Part shown: one piece after another, positions 55,851 to 64,000 of the stretch
Layout: each line of letters opens with the position of its first letter
Position numbering within the stretch: position 1 is the first letter of the stretch
Source of the DNA: Exiguobacterium antarcticum DSM 14480
GTDB taxonomy: Bacteria; Bacillota; Bacilli; Exiguobacteriales; Exiguobacteriaceae
Length of the DNA stretch: 64,000 bases
Reading direction: 5' to 3'
Assembly (NCBI RefSeq): GCF_000685865.1
Contig: NZ_JMKS01000003.1
Location: 124,001-188,000, forward strand
The notes under the pieces: model-generated
Told to the model about the DNA's origin: nothing
Databases searched by the model: none
Seen by the model: the letters and a program-made list of their open reading frames with translations, nothing else
Position numbers and translations under genes: made by a program

Positions 55851-56320
55851 TATTTTTCCTCCTTTGTTTTAATCTCAGTCAATTCGTAGACACTCACACT
55901 TTTCCCATTTGATAACTCAGCGACGACGTCTACCCCGTCCCGTTTTACGCTCAGGACGTTTGCCGTTTCTTTAACGGTTGACGATACTTCAGCACCTGTT
56001 GCATCTGTTGTCGTGGTCTCCCCTTCGTAACTGACCGCTTTTCCGATCAAGTTACTGTAAGTCAACAATGCTCCTGCATGCTGATTGAGCATCATCGTAT
56101 CCATCCCTTTCCCAATCGCTTGCATCTGTTCGAGCGAAGAAAATTGCGCCATCTGTGAGATGAACTCCTTGTCTTCCATCGGAGCCGTCGGATCTTGGTT
56201 CGATAGCTGGGCGATCAAGATTTTCATGAACATGTCTTTGTCCATCGTATTACTGGATGGCACTTTCGTTTTATCCGGTAATTGGTAAGACGACGCCTCA
56301 TTTTTGATTGACTCAGTCAT
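55850..56320 (-). CDS. flgD: Hook assembly scaffold FlgD
   Basis: A 156-residue cap protein with the diagnostic N-terminal block DKDMFMKILIAQLSNQDPTAP and FISQMAQFSSLEQMQ near 25-65, then a short beta domain. It caps the growing hook. The start at 56320 has GAGGAGG 6 bases upstream, made from the acidic C-terminal codons of fliK, which it overlaps by 8 bases. Confidence 0.94.
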   Translation of the reverse strand: MTESIKNEASSYQLPDKTKVPSSNTMDKDMFMKILIAQLSNQDPTAPMEDKEFISQMAQFSSLEQMQAIGKGMDTMMLNQHAGALLTYSNLIGKAVSYEGETTTTDATGAEVSSTVKETANVLSVKRDGVDVVAELSNGKSVSVYELTEIKTKEEK

Positions 56321-57482
56321 CTTCATCCTCCTCTAGTTCTTCCTCGTATGGCACAGGCTCTTCCTGCTGTCGTTCGCGCCGTTCTTGTGGCAATCCTTGT
56401 TCAAATTCCTTGACGCTCGATGCGAGCAATCCCGTCTCGACTTTGACGAGTGGTGCTTGTGGTTGAAGCGACGTATGTAACTTTCCAAGTTGTTGGTCCA
56501 TCAATTGTTTCGCTTGTTCGGTTGCTGCGAATAGCTTGACCGTAAGCAGTCCCTCTTTTCGATCCAACTGAACGACAACCTCGCCTAACTGTTCCGGATA
56601 CAACCGAATCGACATCCGCGTCGAACCGTCCGCTCCCTTTAAAAAGGGCGCTTGTTTTAAAGCCGCCTCGATTCGTGTTGCCAGTTGTTCATCGACGGTA
56701 GGGGGAGTAGCTGAAGTCCGTGAAAGGACTGGTGCTGCGACCGTCAAGCGGTCGAATTTCAATCCATTTAATGATACCGGTTGTTCGTTACCTTTCGGAT
56801 CAGCGACTACCGGAAGCGACTCGAGTCCTTTTTTAACCGTATTCCATGACTTAGCAGTCACTCCATCTGTTTCAGTTGGAGTAAGAGGTTTGACGATTGG
56901 AGTACTGACTACTGGTTTACTCGGATTCGTTAACATGGTTTCAACTGTCGACGGTATCGTTTTCGTAACAAACGATTTTTTTGTATCAGATGGTACATTT
57001 GTCACTGTATTAACCGGTACCGCTTGACCGTCCTTTGGCAACCCATTTTCTTTGACTACGCCAAGAACAGAGGATAAGGCAGCTACGATGGTCTGCTGAA
57101 CAGCCGTCGGGAGCTGTTGAAACAAGTCCATCGCCTGTTCTCCCTGACCTTCTTGCATCGTTTTGATGAACTGGAGCAATTCCGTCGTTTTTTTCGGATC
57201 CTGTGTTACGCCTTCTAACTCCGGCTGATCGAGGAGTTGTAATACTTTTTCCGGTTGCGCCGTCAACTGGACAATCAAAGCTTTCACTTCGGAATTGTTT
57301 GTTGCATCAACCGGTAACACCTGTTGTTCCGGTAATGTGTTTTGAGCTGCCTCAGCCATCGGTTGTACTAAATACTGGAGCAATGAAGCAAAATTCCCGA
57401 CCCCGTTCACCGGAATGTCTTTCCCGTTTAACTTCGTGACGGGTTTCGCCGTCTGTGCTTGTTGTACATCCATCAAGTTCAT
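56313..57482 (-). CDS. fliK: Flagellar hook-length control protein FliK
   Basis: A 389-residue protein with a long low-complexity Thr/Val/Pro-rich N-terminal and central region and a C-terminal Flg_hook domain (about 275-360; MSIRLYPEQLGEVVVQLDRK). A very acidic tail (YEEELEEDEDD) ends it. It measures hook length and triggers the FlhB switch. GGGGTGAG precedes the ATG. The central region is poorly conserved, as expected. Confidence 0.92.
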   Translation of the reverse strand: MNLMDVQQAQTAKPVTKLNGKDIPVNGVGNFASLLQYLVQPMAEAAQNTLPEQQVLPVDATNNSEVKALIVQLTAQPEKVLQLLDQPELEGVTQDPKKTTELLQFIKTMQEGQGEQAMDLFQQLPTAVQQTIVAALSSVLGVVKENGLPKDGQAVPVNTVTNVPSDTKKSFVTKTIPSTVETMLTNPSKPVVSTPIVKPLTPTETDGVTAKSWNTVKKGLESLPVVADPKGNEQPVSLNGLKFDRLTVAAPVLSRTSATPPTVDEQLATRIEAALKQAPFLKGADGSTRMSIRLYPEQLGEVVVQLDRKEGLLTVKLFAATEQAKQLMDQQLGKLHTSLQPQAPLVKVETGLLASSVKEFEQGLPQERRERQQEEPVPYEEELEEDEDD

Positions 57483-57498
57483 CTTATTTACTCACCCC

Positions 57499-58053
57499 TC
57501 ATTCGACTGCCAACAGTTGTGTTAACGCGGCTGCTTTTTTAGGATCCATCTTTGCCATGATTGCTGCTTGTTGTTCTGCCTCAATCTTTTGAATGATGGG
57601 AACGACCTCTGTCGGACTCAATTCGTTTAAAATGTTTGCCGCGTCTTTTGGTGGCATCTCCGCATAGACATCGGTCACATTCGCCGTCTTTTTCTTTGTT
57701 GTGGTTTCATCAGCCGCTACAGCCGGAGTAGCCGGTGTTTTTTTCAAACGGTCCCGTTCCGCAATCAATCGGACGACTTCCTGTTCCTTCGCCTGAATGA
57801 TATCAGCTTGATCGGTCGTTTTAGTCCGTAATTTTTTAATTTCGGCGTTCGCAAGCTTCAACCGTTGCTCGACGTCCGCATTTTTTGTTGAGGTAACCTG
57901 TTGATCTGCTACTTCTTCTGAAGAGAACGGTAAGGAAAAGATCGGTCTCCCATTCGCATAATTTAAAACAAGATAAGCTGTAAATAAGAGCAGCAATAAT
58001 GGAATAATCAGTAATGGTAAAATCCATTGTTTCGATGATTTTTGATCACTCAT
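57499..58053 (-). CDS. ylxF: YlxF/MotE-like flagellar protein with MgtE-N-type domain
   Basis: A 184-residue protein: one N-terminal membrane helix (WILPLLIIPLLLLLFTAYLVL), a coiled coil (about 60-105), a Thr/Lys linker and a C-terminal helical domain (AEMPPKDAANILNELSPTEV and IMAKMDPKKAAALTQLLA). The position between fliJ and fliK is that of ylxF in B. subtilis. Related proteins act as chaperones or stator stabilisers; its exact role here is unknown. It overlaps fliJ by 4 bases. Confidence 0.88.
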   Translation of the reverse strand: MSDQKSSKQWILPLLIIPLLLLLFTAYLVLNYANGRPIFSLPFSSEEVADQQVTSTKNADVEQRLKLANAEIKKLRTKTTDQADIIQAKEQEVVRLIAERDRLKKTPATPAVAADETTTKKKTANVTDVYAEMPPKDAANILNELSPTEVVPIIQKIEAEQQAAIMAKMDPKKAAALTQLLAVE

Positions 58054-58484
58054 GTCGTTTGCCTTCTTCCAAACTGTAATAAGGCCAGTTCATCCATTTG
58101 ATTTTGTTCCGTCAATGCAAGCGTACGACGGTTTTCCTCTAATTGATTGGACTGAAGTCGCGTGAATTTCTTTTCTTCAATCAACGCTTCTTTTAAGTCG
58201 ACTTGAGCTCGTTCGTACTGATTTTTGGCTTGTGTCACATACAGTTGTTGCCGTTCGATTTGTTGTTTAACGACATCACGTGCCCGTTCTCGGTATTGGG
58301 ATGCGAGTAGTTCAACGGCACCTGTTTCGTTTTGCGCTTTCAAAAAAGCTTCATAGCGAATGAGAAGATGGTACAGTTTTTCAACTTCGATTTCATATTG
58401 TTTCTTTTTTTCAGCAGTATGTTTTGAAACACGATCCTTCTCCGCCTCCGCTAAAGGGATGATGCGTTCATATATCGTCTTCAT
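58050..58484 (-). CDS. fliJ: Flagellar export chaperone FliJ
   Basis: A 144-residue, almost wholly helical coiled-coil protein rich in Glu, Lys and Gln. It fits the FliJ layout and lies between fliI and ylxF. It inserts in the FliI ATPase ring like a central stalk and links it to FlhA (family knowledge). Sequence motifs are weak; the call rests on length, coiled coil and position. Confidence 0.9.
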   Translation of the reverse strand: MKTIYERIIPLAEAEKDRVSKHTAEKKKQYEIEVEKLYHLLIRYEAFLKAQNETGAVELLASQYRERARDVVKQQIERQQLYVTQAKNQYERAQVDLKEALIEEKKFTRLQSNQLEENRRTLALTEQNQMDELALLQFGRRQTT

Positions 58485-58496
58485 ACTTGCACCTCC

Positions 58497-59810
58497 TTAA
58501 CGGATTGTCGTGATCAAACGACTCATACCTTCTTCAAAATGACTTTTTTCTTCGACACGTTGTTTTAAAAAACCGATTAATTCTGGGTATTTTTCAACAG
58601 CCCGGTCAATGTCTGGGTTGGTCCCACTTTTATAAGCCCCGATATTGATTAAATCTTCCGCATCGAGATACGTGGACAATAACTGTCGAAACGTGATCGC
58701 ACTGTCCTTATGTTCTGTCGAGGTTATCTGATTCATGACCCGACTGATTGAACGCAGGACATGGATGGCAGGATATTGACCTTTATTGGCGAGATTACGG
58801 TCGAGTACAAAGTGACCATCTAAAATCCCACGGACGGCATCGGCAATCGGCTCATTCATATCATCTCCGTCGACTAAGACGGTATAAAATGCGGTGATCG
58901 AACCTTCTGTCGTTTTCCCACTTCGCTCTAGTAATTGAGGAAGTAAGGCAAACACACTAGGCGTATATCCTTTTGATGCTGGTGGCTCACCAGTCGCTAA
59001 ACCAATTTCTCGTTGCGCCATCGCAAAACGTGTCACGGAATCCATCATCAGTACGACATTTTTTCCTTGATCTCGGAAGTACTCGGCAATCGCTGTTGCC
59101 GTATAGGCTCCTTTTAATCGAACGAGTGGAGGTTGGTCACTGGTCGCTACGACAATGATCGAACGACTCATACCTTCTTCCCCGAGTTCTGCCTCGATAA
59201 ATTCCTTCACTTCGCGTCCCCGCTCGCCAATCAGGGCGATGACATTGATGTCAGCGGTCGACCGTTTCGCAATCATTCCGAGGAGCGTCGACTTCCCTAC
59301 GCCGGAACCCGCGAACAGTCCTACACGTTGACCTTGTCCGACCGTCAGCAACCCATCGATGGCTCGAATCCCGGTCGATAAAACTTGATCGATTCGCGGA
59401 CGATCCAACGGACTAGGAGGTTTGCGGACAATCGAGGTCGTCCGCAAATGCGTCAATGATTCCCCATCTAACGATCGCCCGAGTCCATCCAAGACTTTGC
59501 CAATCAAATCATCTCCGACTGGCACATGGAGCGGCTTGCCTGTTGCGATGACGATCGAACCTGGTGCGATTGCCGTCGTTTCACCGTATGGCATCAATAA
59601 GACATGTCCTTCTCGAAAACCAACGACTTCTGCCTCGATTTCCTGTCCCCGGTGAATCCGGATCAAACACCGTTCTCCGATTGCGACCGCCGTAGGGCCA
59701 CGTGATTCAATCATCAAACCAATGACTTGAACGACTTTTCCAGAATGCTGAACCAAGTCTTCCGGGCGAATGTCACGGATGGCTGCCTGCAGTTGTTTTA
59801 GCTTATACAT
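58497..59810 (-). CDS. fliI: Flagellum-specific ATPase FliI
   Basis: A 437-residue F1-beta-like ATPase of the export apparatus. P-loop GLFAGSGVGKSTLLG lies near residue 165, then ALIGERGREVKEF, VVLMMDSVTRFAMAQRE near 250 and the GEPPASKGYTPSVFA segment. The start at 59810 (MYKLKQLQAAI) overlaps the fliH stop by 8 bases; the longer frame to 59954 is rejected on family length. Confidence 0.97.
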   Translation of the reverse strand: MYKLKQLQAAIRDIRPEDLVQHSGKVVQVIGLMIESRGPTAVAIGERCLIRIHRGQEIEAEVVGFREGHVLLMPYGETTAIAPGSIVIATGKPLHVPVGDDLIGKVLDGLGRSLDGESLTHLRTTSIVRKPPSPLDRPRIDQVLSTGIRAIDGLLTVGQGQRVGLFAGSGVGKSTLLGMIAKRSTADINVIALIGERGREVKEFIEAELGEEGMSRSIIVVATSDQPPLVRLKGAYTATAIAEYFRDQGKNVVLMMDSVTRFAMAQREIGLATGEPPASKGYTPSVFALLPQLLERSGKTTEGSITAFYTVLVDGDDMNEPIADAVRGILDGHFVLDRNLANKGQYPAIHVLRSISRVMNQITSTEHKDSAITFRQLLSTYLDAEDLINIGAYKSGTNPDIDRAVEKYPELIGFLKQRVEEKSHFEEGMSRLITTIR

Positions 59811-60528
59811 CGTGTAACACCTCGGTAAGTTGTTCCAACAAGGTTTGATACCCTGCGGTAAGTCCGCCTGTGATTGCCCCGTTTTCCGAATCGACACGGA
59901 AGTCACGTGCTGCGAGTTCCGGGTCAATCCGCAAACTAATCGTCGCGGTACCACCTAAAATCGTATGGAGACGTTCATCTAATAAAACCACGCGTTCAAA
60001 GTCTTCGGCAGAAGTATAGACAATCAGTTTTTCACGATCACGAAATTGAAGAATCAACTGATGAATCGTTTGGTAAAGGGCTTCCTCATCCGTGTCGTGC
60101 AGCTGTTCCAAAAACTGATGAGTCAGTTGAAGGGCCAGCGCACACAATTCATCTTCCATCATGACTAAACGATCTGAAAACATCTGTTCGAGACGATTCG
60201 CAAATTGATTGGTCTCATCAATCCGTTGTTGGTAGTGGTCAAGTCCTGCCTGCTGACCAGATTGAAACCCTTCTTCATATCCACGTTGCCTTGCCTCTTC
60301 AAGCGCGGCCATCCGTTCCTGTTCAAAGGCAACACGACGTTTTTGTTCTTGTTGTTCGATCAAGTCCCGTTGTTGTTTCAATCGATTCTGTCCTTCGTTC
60401 ATCATTTCCTCGTAGGAAACAACCGGTTCTTGATCCACCTCGTGTGTTGACGCCGTCTGATGAAAGATGGTCCGTTGATCACGTTCAAAGACGATTTGGC
60501 GTTTAATGACGTTAGACAACGATATCAT
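59803..60528 (-). CDS. fliH: Flagellar export ATPase regulator FliH
   Basis: A protein of about 241 residues with long charged coiled coils (about 45-120), an ARQRGYEEGFQSGQQAG-type glycine-repeat segment near 85-100 and a V-ATPase-E-like C-terminal domain. It holds FliI at the C-ring. The start is ambiguous: ATG 60528 touches GGAGGAG, while TTG 60519 has ideal spacing (giving MSNVIKRQIVFERDQ). It overlaps the fliG end by about 17 bases or 8 bases accordingly. Confidence 0.9.
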   Translation of the reverse strand: MISLSNVIKRQIVFERDQRTIFHQTASTHEVDQEPVVSYEEMMNEGQNRLKQQRDLIEQQEQKRRVAFEQERMAALEEARQRGYEEGFQSGQQAGLDHYQQRIDETNQFANRLEQMFSDRLVMMEDELCALALQLTHQFLEQLHDTDEEALYQTIHQLILQFRDREKLIVYTSAEDFERVVLLDERLHTILGGTATISLRIDPELAARDFRVDSENGAITGGLTAGYQTLLEQLTEVLHDV

Positions 60529-61519
60529 CTCCTCCACCACGGGCTACGACGATTTCACCCATATCTTCTAGGCGACGAATGATACCGACAATCCGACTTT
60601 GTGCTTCTTCGACGTCACGCAACCGGACAGGTCCCATGAACTCCATGTCTTCTTTAAACGATTCGACCATTCGTTGTGACATGTTGCGGTAAACCATCTC
60701 TTTGACGTCATCCGAGGATACTTTGAGTGATAATAATAAATCTTCATTGGATACTTCACGGATGATCCGCTGAATGGCGCGCGCATCAAGAGTAACGATA
60801 TCTTCAAAGACAAACATCCGTTTTTTGATTTCTTCTGCCAGTTCCGGATCCTGGATTTCGAGTGTATCGAGAATCGTCCGTTCCGTCGTCCGGTCTACTC
60901 CGTTCAAGACTTGAACGACAGCTTCGATTCCACCAGACTGTGCATAATCTTGCATGCCTGCTTGTGAAAGATTACGTTCAAGAATTTGTTCGACTTCACT
61001 AATGATCTCTGGATTCATCCGATCCATCGTCGCAATCCGGCGTGCGACATCGGATTGTGCTTCTGCTGGTAGTTCCGACAGAATTTGTCCCGATTTAGCA
61101 GGATCCAAGTGAGCTAACACAAGGGCAATCGTTTGTGGATGTTCGTTTTGAATAAAGTTCAATAACTGTTTTGGGTCTGCCTTACGAGCAAATTCAAACG
61201 GTCGTACTTGGAGCGTCGATGTTAATCGGTAAATCAGCTCCATCGCCTTCTCTTCACCGAGTGCCTTTTCAAGGACTGATTTTGCAAATCCGATTCCGCC
61301 TTGCGTAATGTAGTTTTGCGCTGTCGCCAATTCATGGAATTCTTCTAACACTTCAAGTTTTTCTTCCGGATCAATCCGTTTCATACTCGAAATTTGTAAG
61401 GTCAGCCATTCCATTTCTTCTTCCGACAAGTGTTTGTAGACAGTCGCTGCTACTTCCGGTCCCAGTGAGATCATTAAAATCGCGGCCTTTTCCCGACTGC
61501 TCATCTCTAACTTTTTCAT
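60512..61519 (-). CDS. fliG: Flagellar motor switch protein FliG
   Basis: A 335-residue rotor protein with the three armadillo-like domains. The N-terminal, FliF-binding part starts EMSSREKAAILMISLGPEVA. The middle has NEHPQTIALVLAHLDP, including the EHPQ motif near 128. The C-terminal, stator-facing part has MFVFEDIVTLDARAIQRIIREV with the charged helix. GGAGG precedes the ATG. Confidence 0.97.
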   Translation of the reverse strand: MKKLEMSSREKAAILMISLGPEVAATVYKHLSEEEMEWLTLQISSMKRIDPEEKLEVLEEFHELATAQNYITQGGIGFAKSVLEKALGEEKAMELIYRLTSTLQVRPFEFARKADPKQLLNFIQNEHPQTIALVLAHLDPAKSGQILSELPAEAQSDVARRIATMDRMNPEIISEVEQILERNLSQAGMQDYAQSGGIEAVVQVLNGVDRTTERTILDTLEIQDPELAEEIKKRMFVFEDIVTLDARAIQRIIREVSNEDLLLSLKVSSDDVKEMVYRNMSQRMVESFKEDMEFMGPVRLRDVEEAQSRIVGIIRRLEDMGEIVVARGGGDDIVV

Positions 61520-61523
61520 TTCA

Positions 61524-63092
61524 TCAATCCTCCGCTAACCATGTGCGTAACAACTTCGCAAATTCATCTGGATTGGATGCGGCAAGCTTTTCAAGCTGTT
61601 TCCGTTTAACCGCCCCGTCACTTGTATCTTCCGTTGACAGTTCAGGAATATCTGTTTCGATTGGTGCCCATTCTTCGAGTTCTTCGATTTCTGTCGTGCG
61701 ACGTCTGCGCATCATCACGAAGATGGTGCCTACTACAACTAATGCTGCAGCACCTAACGCAAACCAGACCCACATCGGTGTCGTTTCTGTCGTCACCGTT
61801 TGTTTTGGCGTTTCTGCAAATGGACGTGACATGACGACGACTTTATTCGCAAGTTCTGCATCCGTCAATGTCGTTTTTGCATCTTCTTTCGTAAGCGATG
61901 TTCGAATGATCGAATACATCATCGTCTGAAGATCGGTTTGAAGCTGTGGATCAATCTGATTTTGCCCTTTTGGCGGTTCGACGATGACTTGTATTCCTAA
62001 GTCACGGATTTCATAAGGGGCACCGGTAATTTGTTTCGTGATCCGATTGACTTCATAGTTGATGATGTCATGCGTTTTTTCGCTTGTATCCCCCGTCGTC
62101 CCCGTACCTTCAGGGAAGTTGATCGTCTCGTTTTCACCCGTCCCAGCTGTTCCTTCGTTCGCTGCTCCTGTATAGGCTTCCGCGACCTTCTCAGCTGATG
62201 TGACAATTCCTTCGATCTTATCCGGGTCGACAGGTTCGACTAATTTTTGTTCTTCTTGACGTTGTGTGACATCGACATCCGCTGTCACGGATACCAATGC
62301 TTTTTGTGGTCCGAGCACCACCGATAACATTTGTTGAATTTGTTTACGTAAATCGTTTTCCGTTGTCTTCTTTAATTGCATTGGATCCGTTCCACCAGCA
62401 GTCTGTGCACCTTTACCAGGTTCATAGTATGTGAAGTACTGATCCATGATCGTGATGTTTTCTTCTTTTAGATTCGGAATACTCTTAGCGATTAAGTGGT
62501 AAAGCCCTTGGACGGTCTGTTGGTTTAAATCGCTTCCGGCGCTTGACGTCAAGACAACCGAGACGGTAGACGTCTCTTCTTGATCAGATAAGAAAACACT
62601 TTTTTCAGGTAGTGTGATCATGACTTTCGCCGCATCGATCCCATTGACTTGTGTAATGAGGTTTTCTAATTCTGTCTGCATCGTGTCTCGTTCTAAAATA
62701 TTCATTTCCTTATCGGTCGTTCCAAAACCTGCGTTCTCACTGAAAAATGAATAATCGATTTGACCTGATTTTGGAATTCCAGCTGTTGCGAGTTCGACTT
62801 TTAAATTTTCTGCGCTTTCTTCCGGTACAAGAATCGTTACACCGTCTGTTCCACTGACGACTTCCGACTTCACACCGTCTTCGTTTAATTTCTCTGTCAC
62901 TTGACCTGCCTCTTGAGGAGACAACTTCGAGTACAGCGGTGTCATCGTTGGTTTACTGAACCAGATCGCCGCGACCACAATCGCTGCGATTAAAAATAAG
63001 ACAAGTCCGATGATTGTTGCCTTTTTAGCAAGCGACCATTCCTGCCATGTCGTTTTTAATGCGCCAAAACGCGTTTTTAGTCCTTCATTCAT
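61524..63092 (-). CDS. fliF: Flagellar MS-ring protein FliF
   Basis: A 522-residue protein with two membrane helices (about residues 25-46 and 437-458). Between them are ring-building motifs (PLYSKLSPQEAGQVTEKLNE, and DAAKVMITLPEKSVFLSDQE near 150) and a Gly/Thr-rich loop. The cytoplasmic tail that binds FliG ends DEFAKLLRTWLAED. GTGGGAGATG precedes the ATG. It is the foundation of the basal body. Confidence 0.97.
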   Translation of the reverse strand: MNEGLKTRFGALKTTWQEWSLAKKATIIGLVLFLIAAIVVAAIWFSKPTMTPLYSKLSPQEAGQVTEKLNEDGVKSEVVSGTDGVTILVPEESAENLKVELATAGIPKSGQIDYSFFSENAGFGTTDKEMNILERDTMQTELENLITQVNGIDAAKVMITLPEKSVFLSDQEETSTVSVVLTSSAGSDLNQQTVQGLYHLIAKSIPNLKEENITIMDQYFTYYEPGKGAQTAGGTDPMQLKKTTENDLRKQIQQMLSVVLGPQKALVSVTADVDVTQRQEEQKLVEPVDPDKIEGIVTSAEKVAEAYTGAANEGTAGTGENETINFPEGTGTTGDTSEKTHDIINYEVNRITKQITGAPYEIRDLGIQVIVEPPKGQNQIDPQLQTDLQTMMYSIIRTSLTKEDAKTTLTDAELANKVVVMSRPFAETPKQTVTTETTPMWVWFALGAAALVVVGTIFVMMRRRRTTEIEELEEWAPIETDIPELSTEDTSDGAVKRKQLEKLAASNPDEFAKLLRTWLAED

Positions 63093-63120
63093 TAAACATC
63101 TCCCACGCTTTCCTCAACAA

Positions 63121-63408
63121 TCACAGTTGCATACGCATCATTTCTTGGTATGCCTCGATGCCCTTGTTCCGGACTTCGATAGCGAGTTGCATAGAAAGCG
63201 ATGCTTCTTCTGTTTTGATCATGATGTTATGTAAGTCGGTTGTTTTGCCGGTCGCAAGATCCACTCGTGCTTGTGAGGAAGCTTGTTGTGCATCATTCAA
63301 GCCGTTCATGGCTTGGCTTAGTACTTCACTAAAGTCACTGGGTGTCGTTTTCGCCACCGATTGTGAAGGTAATACCATCTGCATACTTTGGATTGGTTGA
63401 ATCGCCAT
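63121..63408 (-). CDS. fliE: Flagellar hook-basal body protein FliE
   Basis: A 95-residue helical protein ending in the conserved FliE block (DLHNIMIKTEEASLSMQLAIEVRNKGIEAYQEMMRMQL, here in pieces), with FSEVLSQAMNGLNDAQ near 25. It joins the MS ring to the rod. GAGGAG precedes the ATG. Confidence 0.95.
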   Translation of the reverse strand: MAIQPIQSMQMVLPSQSVAKTTPSDFSEVLSQAMNGLNDAQQASSQARVDLATGKTTDLHNIMIKTEEASLSMQLAIEVRNKGIEAYQEMMRMQL

Positions 63409-63423
63409 TATGACATCTCCTCA

Positions 63424-63822
63424 TTACTTCCCGATTTCCATCGCTTTGACTAACATTGCTTTTGTTGCGTTTAACGCCGTGATGTTGGCTTCATATGAAC
63501 GGGTCGCCCCCATCATATCCACCATTTCCTTTAATAGATCGACATTCGGCATTTTGACGTATCCTAAGTCATCGGCATCCGGATGGTTTGGGTTGTACTC
63601 TAATTTGAACGGTTCTTGGTCTTTTCGAATCTCACTGACCGTCACACCGTTCCCCGTTTCTTTTAAAACCGCTAATTTTCGTGCGTATGGTTGCCATTCA
63701 CCGTCGACGAGTTCACCACGTGTCGTCTGCGCATTGGCGATATTGGCTGAAACAGTGTCTAATCGTAGACGTTGCGCCGTCAGCCCTGTAGCAGATGTAT
63801 GAAATCCAGAAAACATACTCAT
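63424..63822 (-). CDS. flgC: Flagellar rod protein FlgC
   Basis: A 132-residue proximal-rod protein. The N-terminal block SGFHTSATGLTAQRLRLDTV is followed by SANIANAQTTRGELVDGEWQ. The C-terminal DLLKEMVDMMGATRSYEANI block completes the rod-family helix pair. GGAGG from the end of flgB serves as its ribosome site. It lies between flgB and fliE. Confidence 0.97.
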   Translation of the reverse strand: MSMFSGFHTSATGLTAQRLRLDTVSANIANAQTTRGELVDGEWQPYARKLAVLKETGNGVTVSEIRKDQEPFKLEYNPNHPDADDLGYVKMPNVDLLKEMVDMMGATRSYEANITALNATKAMLVKAMEIGK

Positions 63823-63825
63823 TGT

Positions 63826-64000
63826 TTAACGTCCTCCTCGGATGACCGATTGAATGCCGGAAAATTTCCGGTTCAATTGCTCGACCAGTGCTTCGTACTC
63901 AATTTGATTGCGTGATAATTCAGACATCTCAAGGTCAATATCGACACCATTTCCATCGTTACGCATCGCAGATGATTGTTCAACGATGCTACCGGAAGAA
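63826..64000 (-). CDS. flgB: Flagellar rod protein FlgB (partial, N-terminus outside window)
   Basis: The last 57 codons of a frame entering from the right edge: SSAMRNDGNGVDIDLEMSEL, then SRNQIEYEALVEQLNRKFSG and IQSVIRGGR before TAA at 63828-63826. The DGNGVDID and NQIEYEALVEQL patterns are those of FlgB. It ends three bases before flgC and is likely the first gene of the fla/che operon, with codY or other genes beyond the edge. Confidence 0.93.
   Translation of the reverse strand, partial: SSGSIVEQSSAMRNDGNGVDIDLEMSELSRNQIEYEALVEQLNRKFSGIQSVIRGGR

Noticed and set aside
1-64000. Many plus-strand frames of 60-150 codons opposite the real genes (for example 1867-2340, 12098-12526, 13914-14348, 61465-61929)
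   Set aside because: All lie antisense to well-supported conserved genes, lack family motifs and lack good ribosome sites.
1-64000. tRNA genes, rRNA, CRISPR arrays, prophage, toxin-antitoxin or defence systems
   Set aside because: I saw no cloverleaf, rRNA, spaced repeat or matching protein families anywhere in the window.

Overview
The window is a 64-kb piece of a low-to-middle GC Gram-positive (Bacillota, order Bacillales) chromosome. Its backbone follows the Bacillus gene order almost gene for gene (flgB to sigD-swrB, rpsB-tsf-pyrH-frr-uppS-cdsA-dxr-rseP-proS-polC, rimP-nusA-ylxR-ylxQ-infB-rbfA-truB-ribF-rpsO-pnp-mlpA). It lacks the sporulation and lysine genes (spoVFA/B, asd, dapG, dapA) that B. 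subtilis carries after mlpA, and it has a FemX-type bridge enzyme next to murE. My inference is a non-sporulating genus such as Exiguobacterium; the genus is not proven by the sequence. Almost every gene is on the minus strand, so transcription runs from high to low coordinates. The only plus-strand gene is a transposase.

Layout from the right end. 64000-39766: a single uninterrupted flagellar and chemotaxis operon (flgB flgC fliE fliF fliG fliH fliI fliJ ylxF fliK flgD flgE flbD fliL fliM fliY cheY fliO fliP fliQ fliR flhB flhA flhF flhG cheA cheW cheC cheD sigD swrB). It is full of ATGA-type overlaps, has no internal terminator, and lacks the cheB found in B. subtilis. 39636-30756: translation, nucleotide, envelope and isoprenoid genes (rpsB to proS) separated by hairpin terminators. 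30631-26336: DNA polymerase PolC. 26206-19561: the rimP-nusA-infB operon with its own promoter, followed by a terminator-like hairpin inside the leader. 19437-15514: rpsO, pnp and mlpA. 15431-12050: a promoter-led, translationally overlapped cell-wall cassette (murE, femX-like, M15 peptidase). 11897-7993: RNase J and an FtsK/SpoIIIE translocase.

7955-6311 is an IS1182-type insertion sequence. Its 11-bp flanking repeats, and the sequence restored when the element is removed, show that it inserted into the ftsK terminator hairpin.

6105-1 is a nucleoside-uptake locus. It has two paralogous BMP-family lipoproteins, a GntR/UTRA regulator between them, and an ABC transporter (ATPase plus two permeases, the second cut by the window edge). 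Three copies of a 12-bp motif (CAGACKTCTRAC) lie in the control regions of the regulator and of the second lipoprotein, and each lipoprotein gene has a CcpA-type cre site upstream. This gives a testable local regulatory circuit.

I see no tRNA, rRNA, CRISPR array, toxin-antitoxin or phage genes. The most notable observations are the GntR operator set, the IS insertion in a terminator, the structured IS leader, the hairpin in the nusA-operon leader, and the murE-femX-peptidase cassette with a DDPR motif in MurE.
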